A stretch of DNA of 64,000 nucleotides from Ignavibacteria bacterium (GCA_036262055.1 DATAJP010000002.1:764177-828176); one strand, 5' to 3'; positions 17,623-27,500 are shown, counted from the first letter of the stretch. Made by a program: numbers and translations. Notes: generated from the sequence alone by a model not told the origin.

Positions 17623-18849
17623 TTAATAACCCCAGACTCTGTGTCCGTCGGCGTTGTCTATAAAATAATCTAATTGACCTTTCATTCCGGGTTGTATTCT
17701 TAATGCTTCCTTCCAGTCCTCCATTGCCGAATTATATCTTTTGGCTCTATAATATGCTTTACCTCTTGTATAATATGCGTCAAAGTTATTTTTGTCATTT
17801 TCTATTACTTTGGTGCAGTCTTCTATTGCAGCCCAGACATCTGCATTTTCAAAATGCGCCATGCCCCTGGCTATATACGCGTACATGTCTTTCGGGTCTT
17901 TTTTTATAAGAATGGTATAGTCTTCTACTGCTTCTTCATAATCTCCCGATTTATAGTATGCATCACCCCTGTTTGAATATGCAGGCAAAAAATTGTTATT
18001 AAGTGATATTGCTTTATTGAAATCTTTAATTGCATTATCAAACATCTTTCTGTAAGTATAAGCAAGACCCCGGTAATTATATCCACGGAAATCATTAGGA
18101 AATTCAACCAGGTATTTTGTAAGAAACTCAATTGCTTCCTGATTTTTTCCCTGTTTTATAGATTTAAGCCCCTGAAGAAAAAGATTAAGAGCTTCCAGCT
18201 TTTTTTTGTCCTTGAATGACATTTGGGGAACACTAAATACTTCATTCACAGGTATGGCAAAATTAAGGTTTTCGCCTTTTACTGTTTCGGAAGATACAAT
18301 TCCTATTATTTCACCCTTTGTATTTATTACAGGACCGCCTTGACCTCCGAAAGAAATGGGGGTAGTTATCTGAATGAACTTTGCATGAATCTCATTTACT
18401 TTATTCCTTATACCGCTCAGAATTCCTTCAGTAATGGTTTTGTTAAAACCCAGATGATTTCCAATTGCATAAATTTTTTCACCTGTTTTTATATTATCAC
18501 TATTGCTAATGGGAACAATAGGGTAATCATTATCCGGTAGTTTGATTAACATCAAATCACGTTCTATGTCAATTCCAATAATCTCAGGTTCTTTTATAGT
18601 ATCCTTATCTGTTATAACTTCAAAACGTTCATTGCCCGAAAAAAACCTGAAATTGGTTACAATTAATCCGTGGTCTTTTAATATAACACCGGTTGCCTGT
18701 TCTGTTTTTTTCCCATCAAAACCATATGCATAAACTGTTGCAATAACGTCTTTATATTTCTGGAATATTTCTTCGGAAGTTAATTCCTGAGCAAAAAGAT
18801 TGCTTGAAATGAGTAAAACACAGACAAGGGAAAGTATCATCCGGCGCAT
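17623..18849 (-). CDS. S1C protease-TPR paralog lacking catalytic His and Ser (pseudoprotease)
   Basis: 408 residues, the same layout as its neighbour at 16369-17595 (signal peptide, protease fold, TPRs). By alignment the catalytic His is Arg68 (TNFRFFSG) and the nucleophile Ser is Gln170 (SFGGQGGPV), while the Asp is kept as D98. The oxyanion-loop glycines and the rest of the fold are preserved, and the reading frame is intact, so this is a maintained non-enzymatic copy rather than a decayed gene. It probably acts as a binding or regulatory partner of the active protease. The two genes are 27 bases apart and likely cotranscribed, this one first. Confidence 0.88.
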   Translation of the reverse strand: MRRMILSLVCVLLISSNLFAQELTSEEIFQKYKDVIATVYAYGFDGKKTEQATGVILKDHGLIVTNFRFFSGNERFEVITDKDTIKEPEIIGIDIERDLMLIKLPDNDYPIVPISNSDNIKTGEKIYAIGNHLGFNKTITEGILSGIRNKVNEIHAKFIQITTPISFGGQGGPVINTKGEIIGIVSSETVKGENLNFAIPVNEVFSVPQMSFKDKKKLEALNLFLQGLKSIKQGKNQEAIEFLTKYLVEFPNDFRGYNYRGLAYTYRKMFDNAIKDFNKAISLNNNFLPAYSNRGDAYYKSGDYEEAVEDYTILIKKDPKDMYAYIARGMAHFENADVWAAIEDCTKVIENDKNNFDAYYTRGKAYYRAKRYNSAMEDWKEALRIQPGMKGQLDYFIDNADGHRVWGY

Positions 18850-18930
18850 AGCAAGGGTAATTAAATTGAATAAAATTCAAAAAATTTCTTTGCAGAATCA
18901 ATACCACAAAAATTACCGTTATTGAAATTT

Positions 18931-19992
18931 TTACCTTTTACCTATATATAAAACATCGGCATAAAACGAACTATTTGTTGCACACAAAACTAAATATGAG
19001 TTGTTTTTATAAAATGTTGTATATGCAAGTCCGGTTTGATATAAGCGCAGCTCCACACTCATTTTATTTCCATTCCAGTTGAAAACAGAGCCGTCCCCAG
19101 CGGCAACGAAATCATTCCGCCAACCGGGAAATGTAAATTCATTTAAACCGGTTCCGGCTATTCTAAAGTTTACAATCATTTCAGGTAAAGTTAAGACCTT
19201 ATTAAGGTTTAAACCGTCAAAGTCATATATATTCCCAATTCCCCATAGACCATACATATGGTTTTCAATTGAGTTAACAAAAGGGCTAAAAAAATCTAAT
19301 TCAGTACTCGGGCTGAAAGTTTGCTCTTTTGCTATACTCCATGTTCCGCTCTGAAATTTATAGATTCTTAATATAGAAGTGTTTTTTTGTTCGGTATCTT
19401 TAGTAGTTGCAGCATAAATTACACCATTTATATTGCTTATGTTGCTGACAAGTCTTGTTGAATCAAACTCATAATGATATACATTGTTGCCTGAAACTCT
19501 TAAAGTTTTTCCGCTGGCTCCAGAAAACCATATTTCTCCGTTAGACATCGGGAAAGCAAACAATAAATCAAAATCAGTTCCATAATCAGGGACAGGGACA
19601 TTTTCTAATGCCGTTCCATTCCATCTTTGAATCATCGGTTTATCGTCTATAATATTGTAACCTCCTATATAAAGCATATTATTGACATTTCCAATACAGG
19701 TTGCATTAAAATTATTGTCAGTATATGAAATTGAGTTAAATTGCCTGTCTATGTAAGTAATAAATTGATTGTTCGATTGCCGGATAAAATAAATATGATT
19801 TGTATCGACAACACAAAAATCACGAACATTGCTATATGGTATATCTATTCTCTCCCATGTATATCTGGCGGAATCAAAAGTCACTTCAGTATTTGGTGTT
19901 ACGGGTGAATTGTTACTGCATGAAGTTAGAAACAAAGCGGATAAAAATGCAAAAATTAAAAATAATAAAACAACGGCGGAATTGTTTTTCAT
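18931..19992 (-). CDS. Lipoprotein of unknown function (propeller-like)
   Basis: The open frame begins at 20106, but the internal ATG at 19992 is chosen because it starts a textbook lipoprotein signal (MKNNSAVVLLFLIFAF followed by LTSC, Cys25) and removes an overlap with the upstream gene at 20073. The resulting 353-residue protein has repeated short beta-strand units (IYFIRQSNNQFITYID, MLYIGGYNIIDDKPMIQRWNG, IWFSGASGKTLRVSG), which look like a beta-propeller similar to secreted FCB proteins. No enzymatic motif was found. It is probably surface or periplasm anchored. Confidence 0.75.
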   Translation of the reverse strand: MKNNSAVVLLFLIFAFLSALFLTSCSNNSPVTPNTEVTFDSARYTWERIDIPYSNVRDFCVVDTNHIYFIRQSNNQFITYIDRQFNSISYTDNNFNATCIGNVNNMLYIGGYNIIDDKPMIQRWNGTALENVPVPDYGTDFDLLFAFPMSNGEIWFSGASGKTLRVSGNNVYHYEFDSTRLVSNISNINGVIYAATTKDTEQKNTSILRIYKFQSGTWSIAKEQTFSPSTELDFFSPFVNSIENHMYGLWGIGNIYDFDGLNLNKVLTLPEMIVNFRIAGTGLNEFTFPGWRNDFVAAGDGSVFNWNGNKMSVELRLYQTGLAYTTFYKNNSYLVLCATNSSFYADVLYIGKR

Positions 19993-20072
19993 GTTATTAG
20001 TATTTTGATTAATTATGGCGTAAGTTTTGAATAAACCTTGCTTAAAATAGATAAGTTTCGTTAATTTTTCAA

Positions 20073-20540
20073 TTATTTTATACTGATATGAATTTCTGTA
20101 AGCCATTTACTTGAATCCGGCTCGGTCAGCTGGCTTATGACGTAAGTTTCCCATGGCGCGCTTTGCGGCTGAAGATTATTATCTCTGATATAATCAAAAA
20201 ATGTTTTATAGGCATCTCCAAGCCCTTCATAAGGACCGTAATATGAAGCAACAAGAGTTTTTCCTCCCGGAAGCTCGTTAAGTTTTACTCTTCCGCTTAA
20301 TTTTATTTCTTTGTCTTTATTAACGGGAGTACCCCCTTCAATCTCCACATCCTTTTCAGTATAACTGTGAAAAATAGTCAGGCACGGAGCTGCTATTGTT
20401 AGATTATTTTCTTTTATGACTTCATCAATTTCATCATAAATTTTGCCAAGCGCATCACCAATGCTTTTTGTGTTTGGTTCGCAGTTTTCTCTGATTGATA
20501 AAATTGTCTGCGGCTGAAGTTCGCGTGTTTCGATGTTCAT
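20073..20540 (-). CDS. GyrI-like / AraC effector-binding domain protein
   Basis: 155 residues that consist of a single GyrI-like small-molecule-binding domain (SOUL-like duplicated fold). It shows a start MNIETRELQPQTILSIRE, a central LPGGKTLVASYYGPYEGL and a C-terminal SSKWLTEIHISIK, all typical for this family. No helix-turn-helix is attached, so it is a stand-alone binding or hydrolase-like domain rather than a regulator. The neighbour upstream is a DinB-like protein. The ligand is unknown. Confidence 0.85.
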   Translation of the reverse strand: MNIETRELQPQTILSIRENCEPNTKSIGDALGKIYDEIDEVIKENNLTIAAPCLTIFHSYTEKDVEIEGGTPVNKDKEIKLSGRVKLNELPGGKTLVASYYGPYEGLGDAYKTFFDYIRDNNLQPQSAPWETYVISQLTEPDSSKWLTEIHISIK

Positions 20541-20568
20541 ATTTGTTTATTAAAATTAATTTTTAATA

Positions 20569-20616
20569 GGTCAGACATTCCTGTCTGTCCCGACAGGCAA
20601 AACGCCTGTCGTACTA
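20569..20616 (+). repeat. R1 double-hairpin repeat, copy 1
   Basis: Two adjacent palindromes: a CAGACATTCCTGTCTG hairpin followed by a GACAGGC..GCCTGTC hairpin, ending GTACTA. It is one of four copies in the window (also 41158, 48368 and 54949). It lies in the 91-bp gap between the GyrI-like and DUF1572 genes. Confidence 0.85.
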
Positions 20617-20631
20617 ATATTATTACTCAAT

Positions 20632-21171
20632 TTATTTCTTATATTTCTCTTCCATCTTTGAATTAAACTCTGCGCTTTTGCCTCTTGGAATCGACAAGCT
20701 CCCCCAGCTATTTCTTGCCAGGTGTTTTGCCATATAGACTATTTGCCCGACGTGGTATCCATAATGAGTAAGCTGACGTGTTATTGCCTCAATGACGGTA
20801 TGCGGCTGGCTTCTTATGTAAATAGTTTTCATAAGGTCATCAGGAGTTAAGCTTCCCACAGCATCGAACACACACTTCCATCCTTTTTCCCATCTTTCGA
20901 TTATATCATCTTTATCTGTATAAAAAAGTTTTTCAAATTCTTCATCTCTTTTGCGCCATTCTTTTTCTCCGTCACTTGTTAAAAAATCTGTCCACCGCGA
21001 TAGCATGTTACCGCTTATGTGGCGAATTATTATTGCAATGCTGTTTGTCTCTTCATCCGGCTGAAAGAAAAAATCTTCATCCTTGATTTGCGAAAAAGAT
21101 TTATCGCCGAGTTTTTTTAAATCTTCAAATTCTTTTATGCTGCTCTTTAAAAAATTTTCTCCGCTTGTCAT
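20632..21171 (-). CDS. DUF1572 (DinB-superfamily) protein
   Basis: 179 residues, a four-helix bundle of the DinB/YfiT type. The DUF1572 signature is seen in SIAIIIRHISGNMLSRWTDFL and in the C-terminal HYGYHVGQIVYMAKHLA. The three His positions that bind a metal in the superfamily correspond to RHISGN and HYGYHVGQ. Such proteins are often thiol-dependent transferases in bacillithiol or mycothiol producers, but the function of this subfamily is not established. It is separated from the next gene by an R1 repeat. Confidence 0.85.
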   Translation of the reverse strand: MTSGENFLKSSIKEFEDLKKLGDKSFSQIKDEDFFFQPDEETNSIAIIIRHISGNMLSRWTDFLTSDGEKEWRKRDEEFEKLFYTDKDDIIERWEKGWKCVFDAVGSLTPDDLMKTIYIRSQPHTVIEAITRQLTHYGYHVGQIVYMAKHLARNSWGSLSIPRGKSAEFNSKMEEKYKK

Positions 21172-21397
21172 TTTTTCTTAAACTGTTTAATGAAATTAAG
21201 AATTTTTAAGTTTATTTAAACCTTAAACTTTTAGCTTTTAATGTTAAAAATTGGGCATGTTATTTTCATTTTATTTATGAATGAGTTAATGTAATTTTTT
21301 ACATACCAAACATATTGTTTTTATGCTGCCTTATATGCTCAGAACGATATAAAAACAGCGTATTTTTAAACCTAAAAACCTCAAAAAGAAAGCTAAA

Positions 21398-21814
21398 ATG
21401 GACAAAAAAGCAATTACAGTAGAAACAGTTGTAAACGCACCTGTAGATAAAGCATGGGAATCCTGGACTAAACCTGAGCATATTACAAAATGGAATTTTG
21501 CATCCGACGATTGGGAATCACCAGCGGGAGAAAATGATTTACGAACAGGCGGAAAGTTCAAAGCAAGAATGCAGGCAAAAGACGGAAGCTCAGGATTTGA
21601 TTTCGGCGGAACATATACCAATGTAAAAACAAATGAACTTATTGAATATGATATGGATGATAACAGACATGTGAAAGTTGAATTCACTCCCGTTGAAGGA
21701 GGAACAAAAGTTACTGAAACATTTGATATGGAAAATACTCACAGTGAAGAATTACAAAGAAACGGATGGCAGGCAATTTTAAATAATTACAAAAAACATA
21801 CCGAGTCGGTTTAA
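21398..21814 (+). CDS. SRPBCC/AHSA1-domain protein
   Basis: 138 residues beginning MDKKAITVETVVNAPVDKAW, the standard opening of activator-of-Hsp90-ATPase-1-like (AHSA1) SRPBCC proteins, with WTKPEHITKWNFASDDW and the C-terminal LQRNGWQAILNNYKKHTE. The fold makes a deep hydrophobic cavity for a lipid-like or small ligand. It is a single-gene unit between a divergent gene and a 503-bp non-coding region. Ligand unknown. Confidence 0.9.
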   Translation: MDKKAITVETVVNAPVDKAWESWTKPEHITKWNFASDDWESPAGENDLRTGGKFKARMQAKDGSSGFDFGGTYTNVKTNELIEYDMDDNRHVKVEFTPVEGGTKVTETFDMENTHSEELQRNGWQAILNNYKKHTESV

Positions 21815-22027
21815 ACAGACCGGTAAAAATAATTTTATAATTAATAGAGCAGTTTATAAACTTGGTTTGGTTATATTAAAATCTTAGACCTTTGTCAATA
21901 GTTGCAAATGAAAAATTTTTGGCAGGTGAAAAGAAAAATTTTACCATTTGGTGACACTCGGATAAAAATTAGTTAAAAGTCAATAGTGAAATTTTCAATT
22001 TACCCTTTGCATTTATAAAACAGTTCT

Positions 22028-22073
22028 ATTAATTTTGATATAACAACTCAACTCACAGAACATCAAAATTAAT
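22028..22073. repeat. Perfect 12-bp inverted repeat in the nrdJ upstream region
   Basis: Arms ATTAATTTTGAT (22028-22039) and its exact complement (22062-22073) enclose a 22-base loop. The stem is AT-rich. It could be an RNA hairpin or a protein-binding palindrome; the long loop favours RNA. Confidence 0.6.
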
Positions 22074-22152
22074 TGAGAGAAAAATTTAACAAGGATAACC
22101 GATACAATAATCTAAGACTGAACATAAAAATAAGTTTGTAAAAAATAATGCG

Positions 22153-22189
22153 TCCAACACGGGTTCATTGCCTTTGTTGGATTTTTTTT
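22153..22189 (+). terminator. Terminator-like hairpin ahead of nrdJ
   Basis: A 7-bp stem (TCCAACA, 22153-22159, with 22175-22181), extended by three more pairs across one mismatch, followed by eight T residues. It has the shape of an intrinsic terminator read in the + direction, although no gene ends close before it. It may therefore end a small RNA or attenuate nrdJ. Confidence 0.7.
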
Positions 22190-22317
22190 CTGTAAAAAGT
22201 TTTTAAAAGGGTTTCTGGTTTTAATGAAGGGTGAAGAAAAAAATTTTAGTGAACAAATCTTCAGAGAATTTTCTCCGCAAAAAAATTTTAATACAAATAA
22301 TTTTAACATAAGTAATA

Positions 22318-25300
22318 ATGAAAGTTAACAGGTTGCTAATACCTAATTCCGTAAAAGCTTCAGAAGCTATTGAGTATGAAAAAAGAACTTCTATCATACG
22401 CAACCCTGACGGCTCTGTTGTTTTCGAAATGAATGACATCATTATTCCGAAACACTGGTCACAGGTTGCAACTGATATTATTGCTCAAAAATATTTCCGC
22501 AAAGCGGGAGTTCCAAAATATCTAAAGACTATTAAAGAGGAAGGCATTCCTGACTGGCTTTGTCCTTCCGAACCGGATTTGGACAAATTGGGTCCTCTTT
22601 CTGAAGACGAAAGATTCACCTCAGAGGTCGATTCCAGGCAGGTTTTCCACAGATTAGCCGGATGCTGGACATATTGGGGCTGGAAATACGGTTATTTTGA
22701 TAAGGAAGAAGATGCCAAAAATTTCTATGACGAGCTTTTTTATATGCTTGCAAAACAAATGGCAGCTCCTAATTCGCCTCAATGGTTCAATACGGGTTTG
22801 AACTGGGCTTATGGAATTTCAGGTCCGTCTCAGGGACACTTTTATGTTGACCCGAGCACAAAACAATTAGTTGTATCTTCGGATGCATATACACATCCGC
22901 AGCCGCATGCATGTTTCATTCAATCAGTCAGTGATGATTTAGTGAACGAAGGCGGCATCATGGATTTGTGGGTTCGTGAAGCAAGATTGTTCAAATACGG
23001 TTCAGGAACAGGTTCTAATTTTTCTAACTTAAGAGGTTCAGGCGAGTCACTCAGCGGCGGCGGTCGTTCATCGGGATTAATGTCGTTTCTAAAAATCGGT
23101 GACAGAAGCGCAGGAGCTATTAAGTCAGGCGGAACAACAAGACGCGCTGCAAAAATGGTTACGCTCGACCTTGACCATCCTGATATTGAAGAATATGTCA
23201 ATTGGAAAGTTGTCGAAGAGCAAAAAGTTGCCGACCTTGTTGTCGGTTCAAAAGTTTTAAACATTCATCTTAATAAAGTAATCAAAGCTTGCCACAGTGT
23301 TCATCCTGAAAATGACGGCTTCGACAGAAAGAGCAATAAAGTTTTAGCAGCAGCAATTTCCGAAGCAAAGCGTGCTTTGATTCCTGCCAATTATATAGAG
23401 AGAGTTATTCAGCTTGCAAAGCTTGGTTATAAAGAGATTTTTATTCCTATTTATGACATAGACTGGAATTCGGAAGCTTACATGACTGTCTCCGGACAGA
23501 ACTCAAACAACAGCGTTCGCGCAAACAACGAGTTCATGGAAGCTGTTAAAAATGACAGCGACTGGAATTTATATTTCAGAACCGAGCTTAAAAAAGCAGC
23601 AAAAGAAGGACGTGCTCCGAAACCTTGCAAGACTTTAAAGGCAAGAGAGCTTTGGGAAGAAATTGCATATTCTGCATGGGCTTGCGCAGACCCGGGAATT
23701 CAATTCCATACCACTATTAATGAGTGGCATACCTGTCCCGAAGGCGGAGAAATCAAAGCATCAAATCCATGCTCTGAGTATATGTTCCTCGATGATACTG
23801 CTTGTAATCTTGCATCACTTAACCTTGTAACATTCTTCGATGAAAAAGAAGGCAAGTTTGAAATCGAGAAATATCGTCATGCAACAAGATTATGGACAAT
23901 CGTTCTTGAAGTCAGTGTATTAATGGCTCAGTTTCCGAGTAAAGAAATTGCCCAGTTATCATACGATTACAGAACGCTCGGTCTTGGATATGCAAATCTC
24001 GGCGCTCTATTAATGAGACAGGGAATTCCTTATGACTCAAATGAAGCTCTTGCAATCACAGGTGCTTTAACCTGTATTTTGCACATGACATCTTATGCGA
24101 CCTCAGCACAGATGGCAAAGGAACTCGGACCATTTCCGAGATATAAAGAGAACGAAGAAAACATGCTTCGCGTTATCAGAAATCACAGGCGCGCTGCATA
24201 TAACATAAACCAGCATGAGTATGAAGGTCTTACAATATATCCTGTTGGAATTGAAAAGAAATACTGTCCTGATGATTTATTGAAAGCTGCAAGAGAAGAT
24301 GCCGATAGAGCATATAACCTTGGCGAGAAATACGGCTACAGAAACGCTCAGGTAACCGTTATTGCTCCGACAGGAACAATCGGACTTCTTATGGACTGCG
24401 ATACAACGGGGGTTGAACCTGATTTTGCTTTGGTGAAATTTAAAAAACTTGCCGGCGGCGGTTACTTCAAGATTATAAACGAATCCGTACCACCAGCATT
24501 GAAAAACCTCGGTTATACCGAAAATGAAATTGAAGACATTATTAAGTACACAAAGGGGCACGGCTCGCTAATCGGATGTCCGCATATCAATCCTCAGTCT
24601 TTAATAGAAAAAGGTTTCACTAAAGAAATAATAAAGAATATAGAGAAACAATTACCGACTGCTTTTGATATTAATTTTGTGTTCAATAAACATTCATTAG
24701 GCGCAGGATTCTGCATGAACGTTCTCGGATTCTCAGAAGAACAGCTTGATGATTTTAATTTTAATATACTAAGAGCTCTTGGTTTCTCGAAAGAGCAGAT
24801 TGATGAAGCAAATGATTATGTTTGCGGAACTATGACGATTGAAGGTTCTCCTCACTTGAAAGAAGAGCATTATGCGATTTTTGACTGCGCAAATAAATGC
24901 GGTAAAAAAGGTACAAGGTACATTCACGCTAATGCGCACATAAAGATTATGGCTGCAGCTCAGCCGTTTATTTCGGGGGCGATTTCAAAGACTATTAATC
25001 TTCCGAACGAAGCGACCATCGAAGACATGAAAAGCGCATATATGATGTCATGGTCATTATGCTTAAAGGCAAATGCTCTATATAGAGACGGCTCTAAGCT
25101 GTCACAGCCGCTTAATTCCATGACTGACGATGAAGAAGGTGATGATACTGAGGAAACACTTACACCGGCAGACCTTTCAAAGGCAGCATCAGGCGGCGGA
25201 GACATTGTAAAAGTTGCTGAGAAAATCATTCACAGATACATTGCCAAACGCAGAAAGCTTCCTTACAGAAGAAAAGGATATACTCAAAAAGCAAAAATCG

Positions 25301-26010
25301 GAAACCATTCTGTTTATTTAAGAACAGGTGAGTATGACAACGGTCAGCTTGGTGAAATTTTCATCGATATGCACAGGGAAGGCGCCGCATTCAGAAGCTT
25401 AATGAACTGTTTCGCGATTGCGATTTCTCTCGGACTTCAGCATGGCGTTCCGCTGGATGAGTTCGTTGATGCGTTTGTTTATACAAGATTTGAACCGAAC
25501 GGAATTGTCATCGGTAATCCGAAAATTAAAATGACGACTTCCATCATCGATTATATTTTCAGAGAGCTTGCAGTAACGTATCTCTCAAGAACCGACCTTT
25601 CACACATCGAGGAAGAAGAATTGAGAGGACCTATTGATGCAATTGCAAAAATAGATGATGAAGATTATGATGAAGAAGAAATTTTCTTGGAAAGATTCTA
25701 TGATGCAAAGAAAGACGATACTATTTCAGATCCGTCGATAAAGATAAAGCCGGTTTCAAATGATAATGATGCACAGTCTTCATCTGCACCTCAGATGAAA
25801 AGCACTGCAGCAACAGTTACAGCCGTAAAGCCAAAGGTTGCAGTTTCTCCAATGTCATCTAACGGTGAGTCTAATGCAGATAAAATCAGACAGGCAAAGC
25901 TTAAAGGTTACACAGGTGACATTTGTACGAACTGCCAGTCAATTACGATGGTAAGAAACGGCACTTGTCTGAAATGCGAAACATGTGGCGAAACCTCGGG
26001 CTGTTCATAA
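22318..26010 (+). CDS. nrdJ: Vitamin B12-dependent (class II) ribonucleotide reductase
   Basis: 1230 residues, the long NrdJ type. Core marks are [33 protein letters not shown], the [25 protein letters not shown] segment and a C-terminal zinc-ribbon tail, [22 protein letters not shown]. It makes deoxyribonucleotides from ribonucleotides with adenosylcobalamin and needs no oxygen, which suits an organism facing low or variable oxygen. An Ala/Ser/Val-rich linker (about 1145-1195) joins the core to the tail. It is transcribed alone: a terminator follows at 26056. The upstream hairpins may regulate it. Confidence 0.96.
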   Translation: MKVNRLLIPNSVKASEAIEYEKRTSIIRNPDGSVVFEMNDIIIPKHWSQVATDIIAQKYFRKAGVPKYLKTIKEEGIPDWLCPSEPDLDKLGPLSEDERFTSEVDSRQVFHRLAGCWTYWGWKYGYFDKEEDAKNFYDELFYMLAKQMAAPNSPQWFNTGLNWAYGISGPSQGHFYVDPSTKQLVVSSDAYTHPQPHACFIQSVSDDLVNEGGIMDLWVREARLFKYGSGTGSNFSNLRGSGESLSGGGRSSGLMSFLKIGDRSAGAIKSGGTTRRAAKMVTLDLDHPDIEEYVNWKVVEEQKVADLVVGSKVLNIHLNKVIKACHSVHPENDGFDRKSNKVLAAAISEAKRALIPANYIERVIQLAKLGYKEIFIPIYDIDWNSEAYMTVSGQNSNNSVRANNEFMEAVKNDSDWNLYFRTELKKAAKEGRAPKPCKTLKARELWEEIAYSAWACADPGIQFHTTINEWHTCPEGGEIKASNPCSEYMFLDDTACNLASLNLVTFFDEKEGKFEIEKYRHATRLWTIVLEVSVLMAQFPSKEIAQLSYDYRTLGLGYANLGALLMRQGIPYDSNEALAITGALTCILHMTSYATSAQMAKELGPFPRYKENEENMLRVIRNHRRAAYNINQHEYEGLTIYPVGIEKKYCPDDLLKAAREDADRAYNLGEKYGYRNAQVTVIAPTGTIGLLMDCDTTGVEPDFALVKFKKLAGGGYFKIINESVPPALKNLGYTENEIEDIIKYTKGHGSLIGCPHINPQSLIEKGFTKEIIKNIEKQLPTAFDINFVFNKHSLGAGFCMNVLGFSEEQLDDFNFNILRALGFSKEQIDEANDYVCGTMTIEGSPHLKEEHYAIFDCANKCGKKGTRYIHANAHIKIMAAAQPFISGAISKTINLPNEATIEDMKSAYMMSWSLCLKANALYRDGSKLSQPLNSMTDDEEGDDTEETLTPADLSKAASGGGDIVKVAEKIIHRYIAKRRKLPYRRKGYTQKAKIGNHSVYLRTGEYDNGQLGEIFIDMHREGAAFRSLMNCFAIAISLGLQHGVPLDEFVDAFVYTRFEPNGIVIGNPKIKMTTSIIDYIFRELAVTYLSRTDLSHIEEEELRGPIDAIAKIDDEDYDEEEIFLERFYDAKKDDTISDPSIKIKPVSNDNDAQSSSAPQMKSTAATVTAVKPKVAVSPMSSNGESNADKIRQAKLKGYTGDICTNCQSITMVRNGTCLKCETCGETSGCS

Positions 26011-26055
26011 GATTAAAGCAATAACCACCCTGATAAATTCAGGTGTTATATATTA

Positions 26056-26084
26056 AAATACCCGCTAAACGCGGGTATTTTTTT
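26056..26084 (+). terminator. Intrinsic terminator of nrdJ
   Basis: A perfect 10-bp stem (26056-26065, AAATACCCGC, with 26071-26080), loop TAAAC and a run of seven T residues. Confidence 0.95.
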
Positions 26085-26256
26085 GCCCAAAAAACTATAA
26101 AAATTGTTCAATTTCAGCATTATGGGTAAATTTATGGCTTAATTATTTAAGGTATTTAAAATTTTGTTTTTATTTTAAAAAAAGATTATTACATTATAAG
26201 TAATTAAAAACAAAGTTTTCACATCATGCGCAGATTCAAATAAAGGAAAGAAATTT

Positions 26257-26275
26257 ATTCTAACAAAATTAGAAT
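26257..26275. promoter_or_regulatory. Palindrome upstream of recA (candidate LexA/SOS operator)
   Basis: ATTCTAA-N5-TTAGAAT is a perfect 7-bp-arm palindrome ending 63 bases before the recA ATG and about 20 bases before a -7-like box. Its position, where the -33 region would lie, is what is expected of a repressor site. recA is a standard LexA target, but this motif is not one I recognise as an established SOS box, so the regulator is an inference. Confidence 0.45.
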
Positions 26276-26295
26276 AACAATTGATTTGTTTCCTG

Positions 26296-26303
26296 TATAT
26301 TTG
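26296..26303 (+). promoter_or_regulatory. Candidate -7 box of the recA promoter (TATATTTG)
   Basis: It matches the TAnnTTTG -7 consensus known from Bacteroidota sigma factors and lies 35 bases before the recA ATG. A matching -33 TTTG is not clear; that region is occupied by the palindrome at 26257-26275. Confidence 0.4.
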
Positions 26304-26338
26304 AATAAGAAAATTTTAAAACTATAACAAACAAAATT

Positions 26339-27406
26339 ATGTCAGACGAAAAAACAAACCGCCTCCGTTCATTAGATATAGCAATGGAGCAGATTGAAAA
26401 AGACCACGGACGCGGAACAATAATGCGTCTTGGTGATAAACCGATTGCAAAAATTTCTTCGATTTCAACCGGCTCTATTTCACTTGATGCTGCGCTTGGC
26501 ATCGGCGGAGTTCCGAGAGGAAGAATAATTGAAATTTACGGTCCTGAGTCTTCAGGTAAAACCACGCTTTGTCTTCACATAATTGCCGAAGCTCAAAGAC
26601 AGGGAGGACTTGCTGCGTTCATTGATACAGAGCATGCTCTTGATACTTCATACGGTCAGAAGCTTGGTGTTGACGTAAGCAATCTTCTTGTATCTCAGCC
26701 GGAATATGGTGAGCAAGCGCTTGAAATCTGCGAAACTCTTGTTAGAAGCAATGCGCTTGATGTTATTGTTGTTGATTCTGTTGCTGCTTTGACACCCCGA
26801 GCTGAAATTGAAGGCGAGATGGGTGATGCAGTTATGGGCATGCAGGCAAGATTGATGTCACAGGCGCTCAGAAAGCTAACTGCAGCGGTTGCAAAATCAA
26901 ACGTTGTTTTGATTTTTACTAACCAGCTTCGTGATAAAATCGGTGTTATGTTCGGAAGTCCCGAAACAACAACCGGCGGTAAAGCTTTGAAATTCTATGC
27001 GTCAATCAGAATGGACATAAGAAGAATAGGACAAATCAAAGACGGAACAGATGTAACAGGTAACAGAACAAAAGTAAAAATAGTTAAGAACAAAGTTGCT
27101 CCTCCGTTCAAAGAAGTTGAATTCGATATCTTATACAACGAAGGAATTTCGAAAGTCGGTGACCTTATCGATGTTGCCGTTTCAAAAGAAATCATCAAAA
27201 AAGGCGGTGCTTGGTTCACTTATGAGGATTACAGAGTTCAGGGACGTGACGGACTCAAAAAGATGTTTATTGATAATCCTGACTTAGCTGATAAGGTTCT
27301 CAACCAAATCAGAGAAAGTATGGGCTTGGTTAATGGTGCAGCTGTAAATGGAAATAGTGTTGATGAACTCGCAAAAGAAACCGTAAAAGAAAAGAAATCT
27401 AAGTAG
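26339..27406 (+). CDS. recA: Recombinase A
   Basis: 355 residues. The Walker A motif is GPESSGKTT, and [34 protein letters not shown] (L2 loop and adjacent segment) and [15 protein letters not shown] are all RecA hallmarks. It forms filaments on single-stranded DNA for strand exchange and for LexA autocleavage. Length and start ([24 protein letters not shown]) are standard. A hairpin-repeat terminator follows at 27470 and recX comes next, the usual RecA modulator. Confidence 0.98.
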   Translation: MSDEKTNRLRSLDIAMEQIEKDHGRGTIMRLGDKPIAKISSISTGSISLDAALGIGGVPRGRIIEIYGPESSGKTTLCLHIIAEAQRQGGLAAFIDTEHALDTSYGQKLGVDVSNLLVSQPEYGEQALEICETLVRSNALDVIVVDSVAALTPRAEIEGEMGDAVMGMQARLMSQALRKLTAAVAKSNVVLIFTNQLRDKIGVMFGSPETTTGGKALKFYASIRMDIRRIGQIKDGTDVTGNRTKVKIVKNKVAPPFKEVEFDILYNEGISKVGDLIDVAVSKEIIKKGGAWFTYEDYRVQGRDGLKKMFIDNPDLADKVLNQIRESMGLVNGAAVNGNSVDELAKETVKEKKSK

Positions 27407-27469
27407 TTTAAAAACTGAATGCAGCGAAGTCCGATTTGCCGGGATTTATAAAGCATACTAAGAATTAGT

Positions 27470-27500
27470 AGAGACGCAAGATTTTGCGTCTCTATTTTAT
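27470..27500. terminator. Hairpin after recA (terminator, repeat-like)
   Basis: Perfect 10-bp arms AGAGACGCAA (27470-27479) and its complement (27484-27493), loop GATT, followed by a T-rich tract. The GTAGAGACGCAA..TTGCGTCTCT pattern is also seen as a dispersed intergenic repeat in other bacteria, so it may be a repeat serving as terminator. Confidence 0.75.

Larger units (their letters stand above)
21815..22317 (+). other. 503-bp non-coding region upstream of nrdJ with two hairpins
   Basis: No convincing gene. It holds a perfect 12-bp stem (22028-22073) and a terminator-like hairpin (22153-22189) pointing toward nrdJ, leaving about 130 bases to the nrdJ start. This could be a leader with attenuation or a small RNA that ends at the terminator. 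I found no NrdR-box palindrome and no cobalamin-riboswitch core. Short in-frame ORFs of 22 and 15 codons exist at 21908 and 22148 but have no support. Confidence 0.45.
26011..26338 (+). other. Non-coding region between nrdJ and recA
   Basis: It contains the nrdJ terminator (26056-26084), a strongly AT-rich stretch of about 170 bases, then a 7-bp-arm palindrome (26257-26275) and a -7-like box (26296-26303) directly before recA. No ORF of interest was seen. Confidence 0.6.

Noticed and set aside
21815-22317. Cobalamin riboswitch ahead of the B12-dependent nrdJ
   Set aside because: The conserved GCCACTG core and B12 box were not found; only a weak AGACCGG-like stretch near 21820 was seen.
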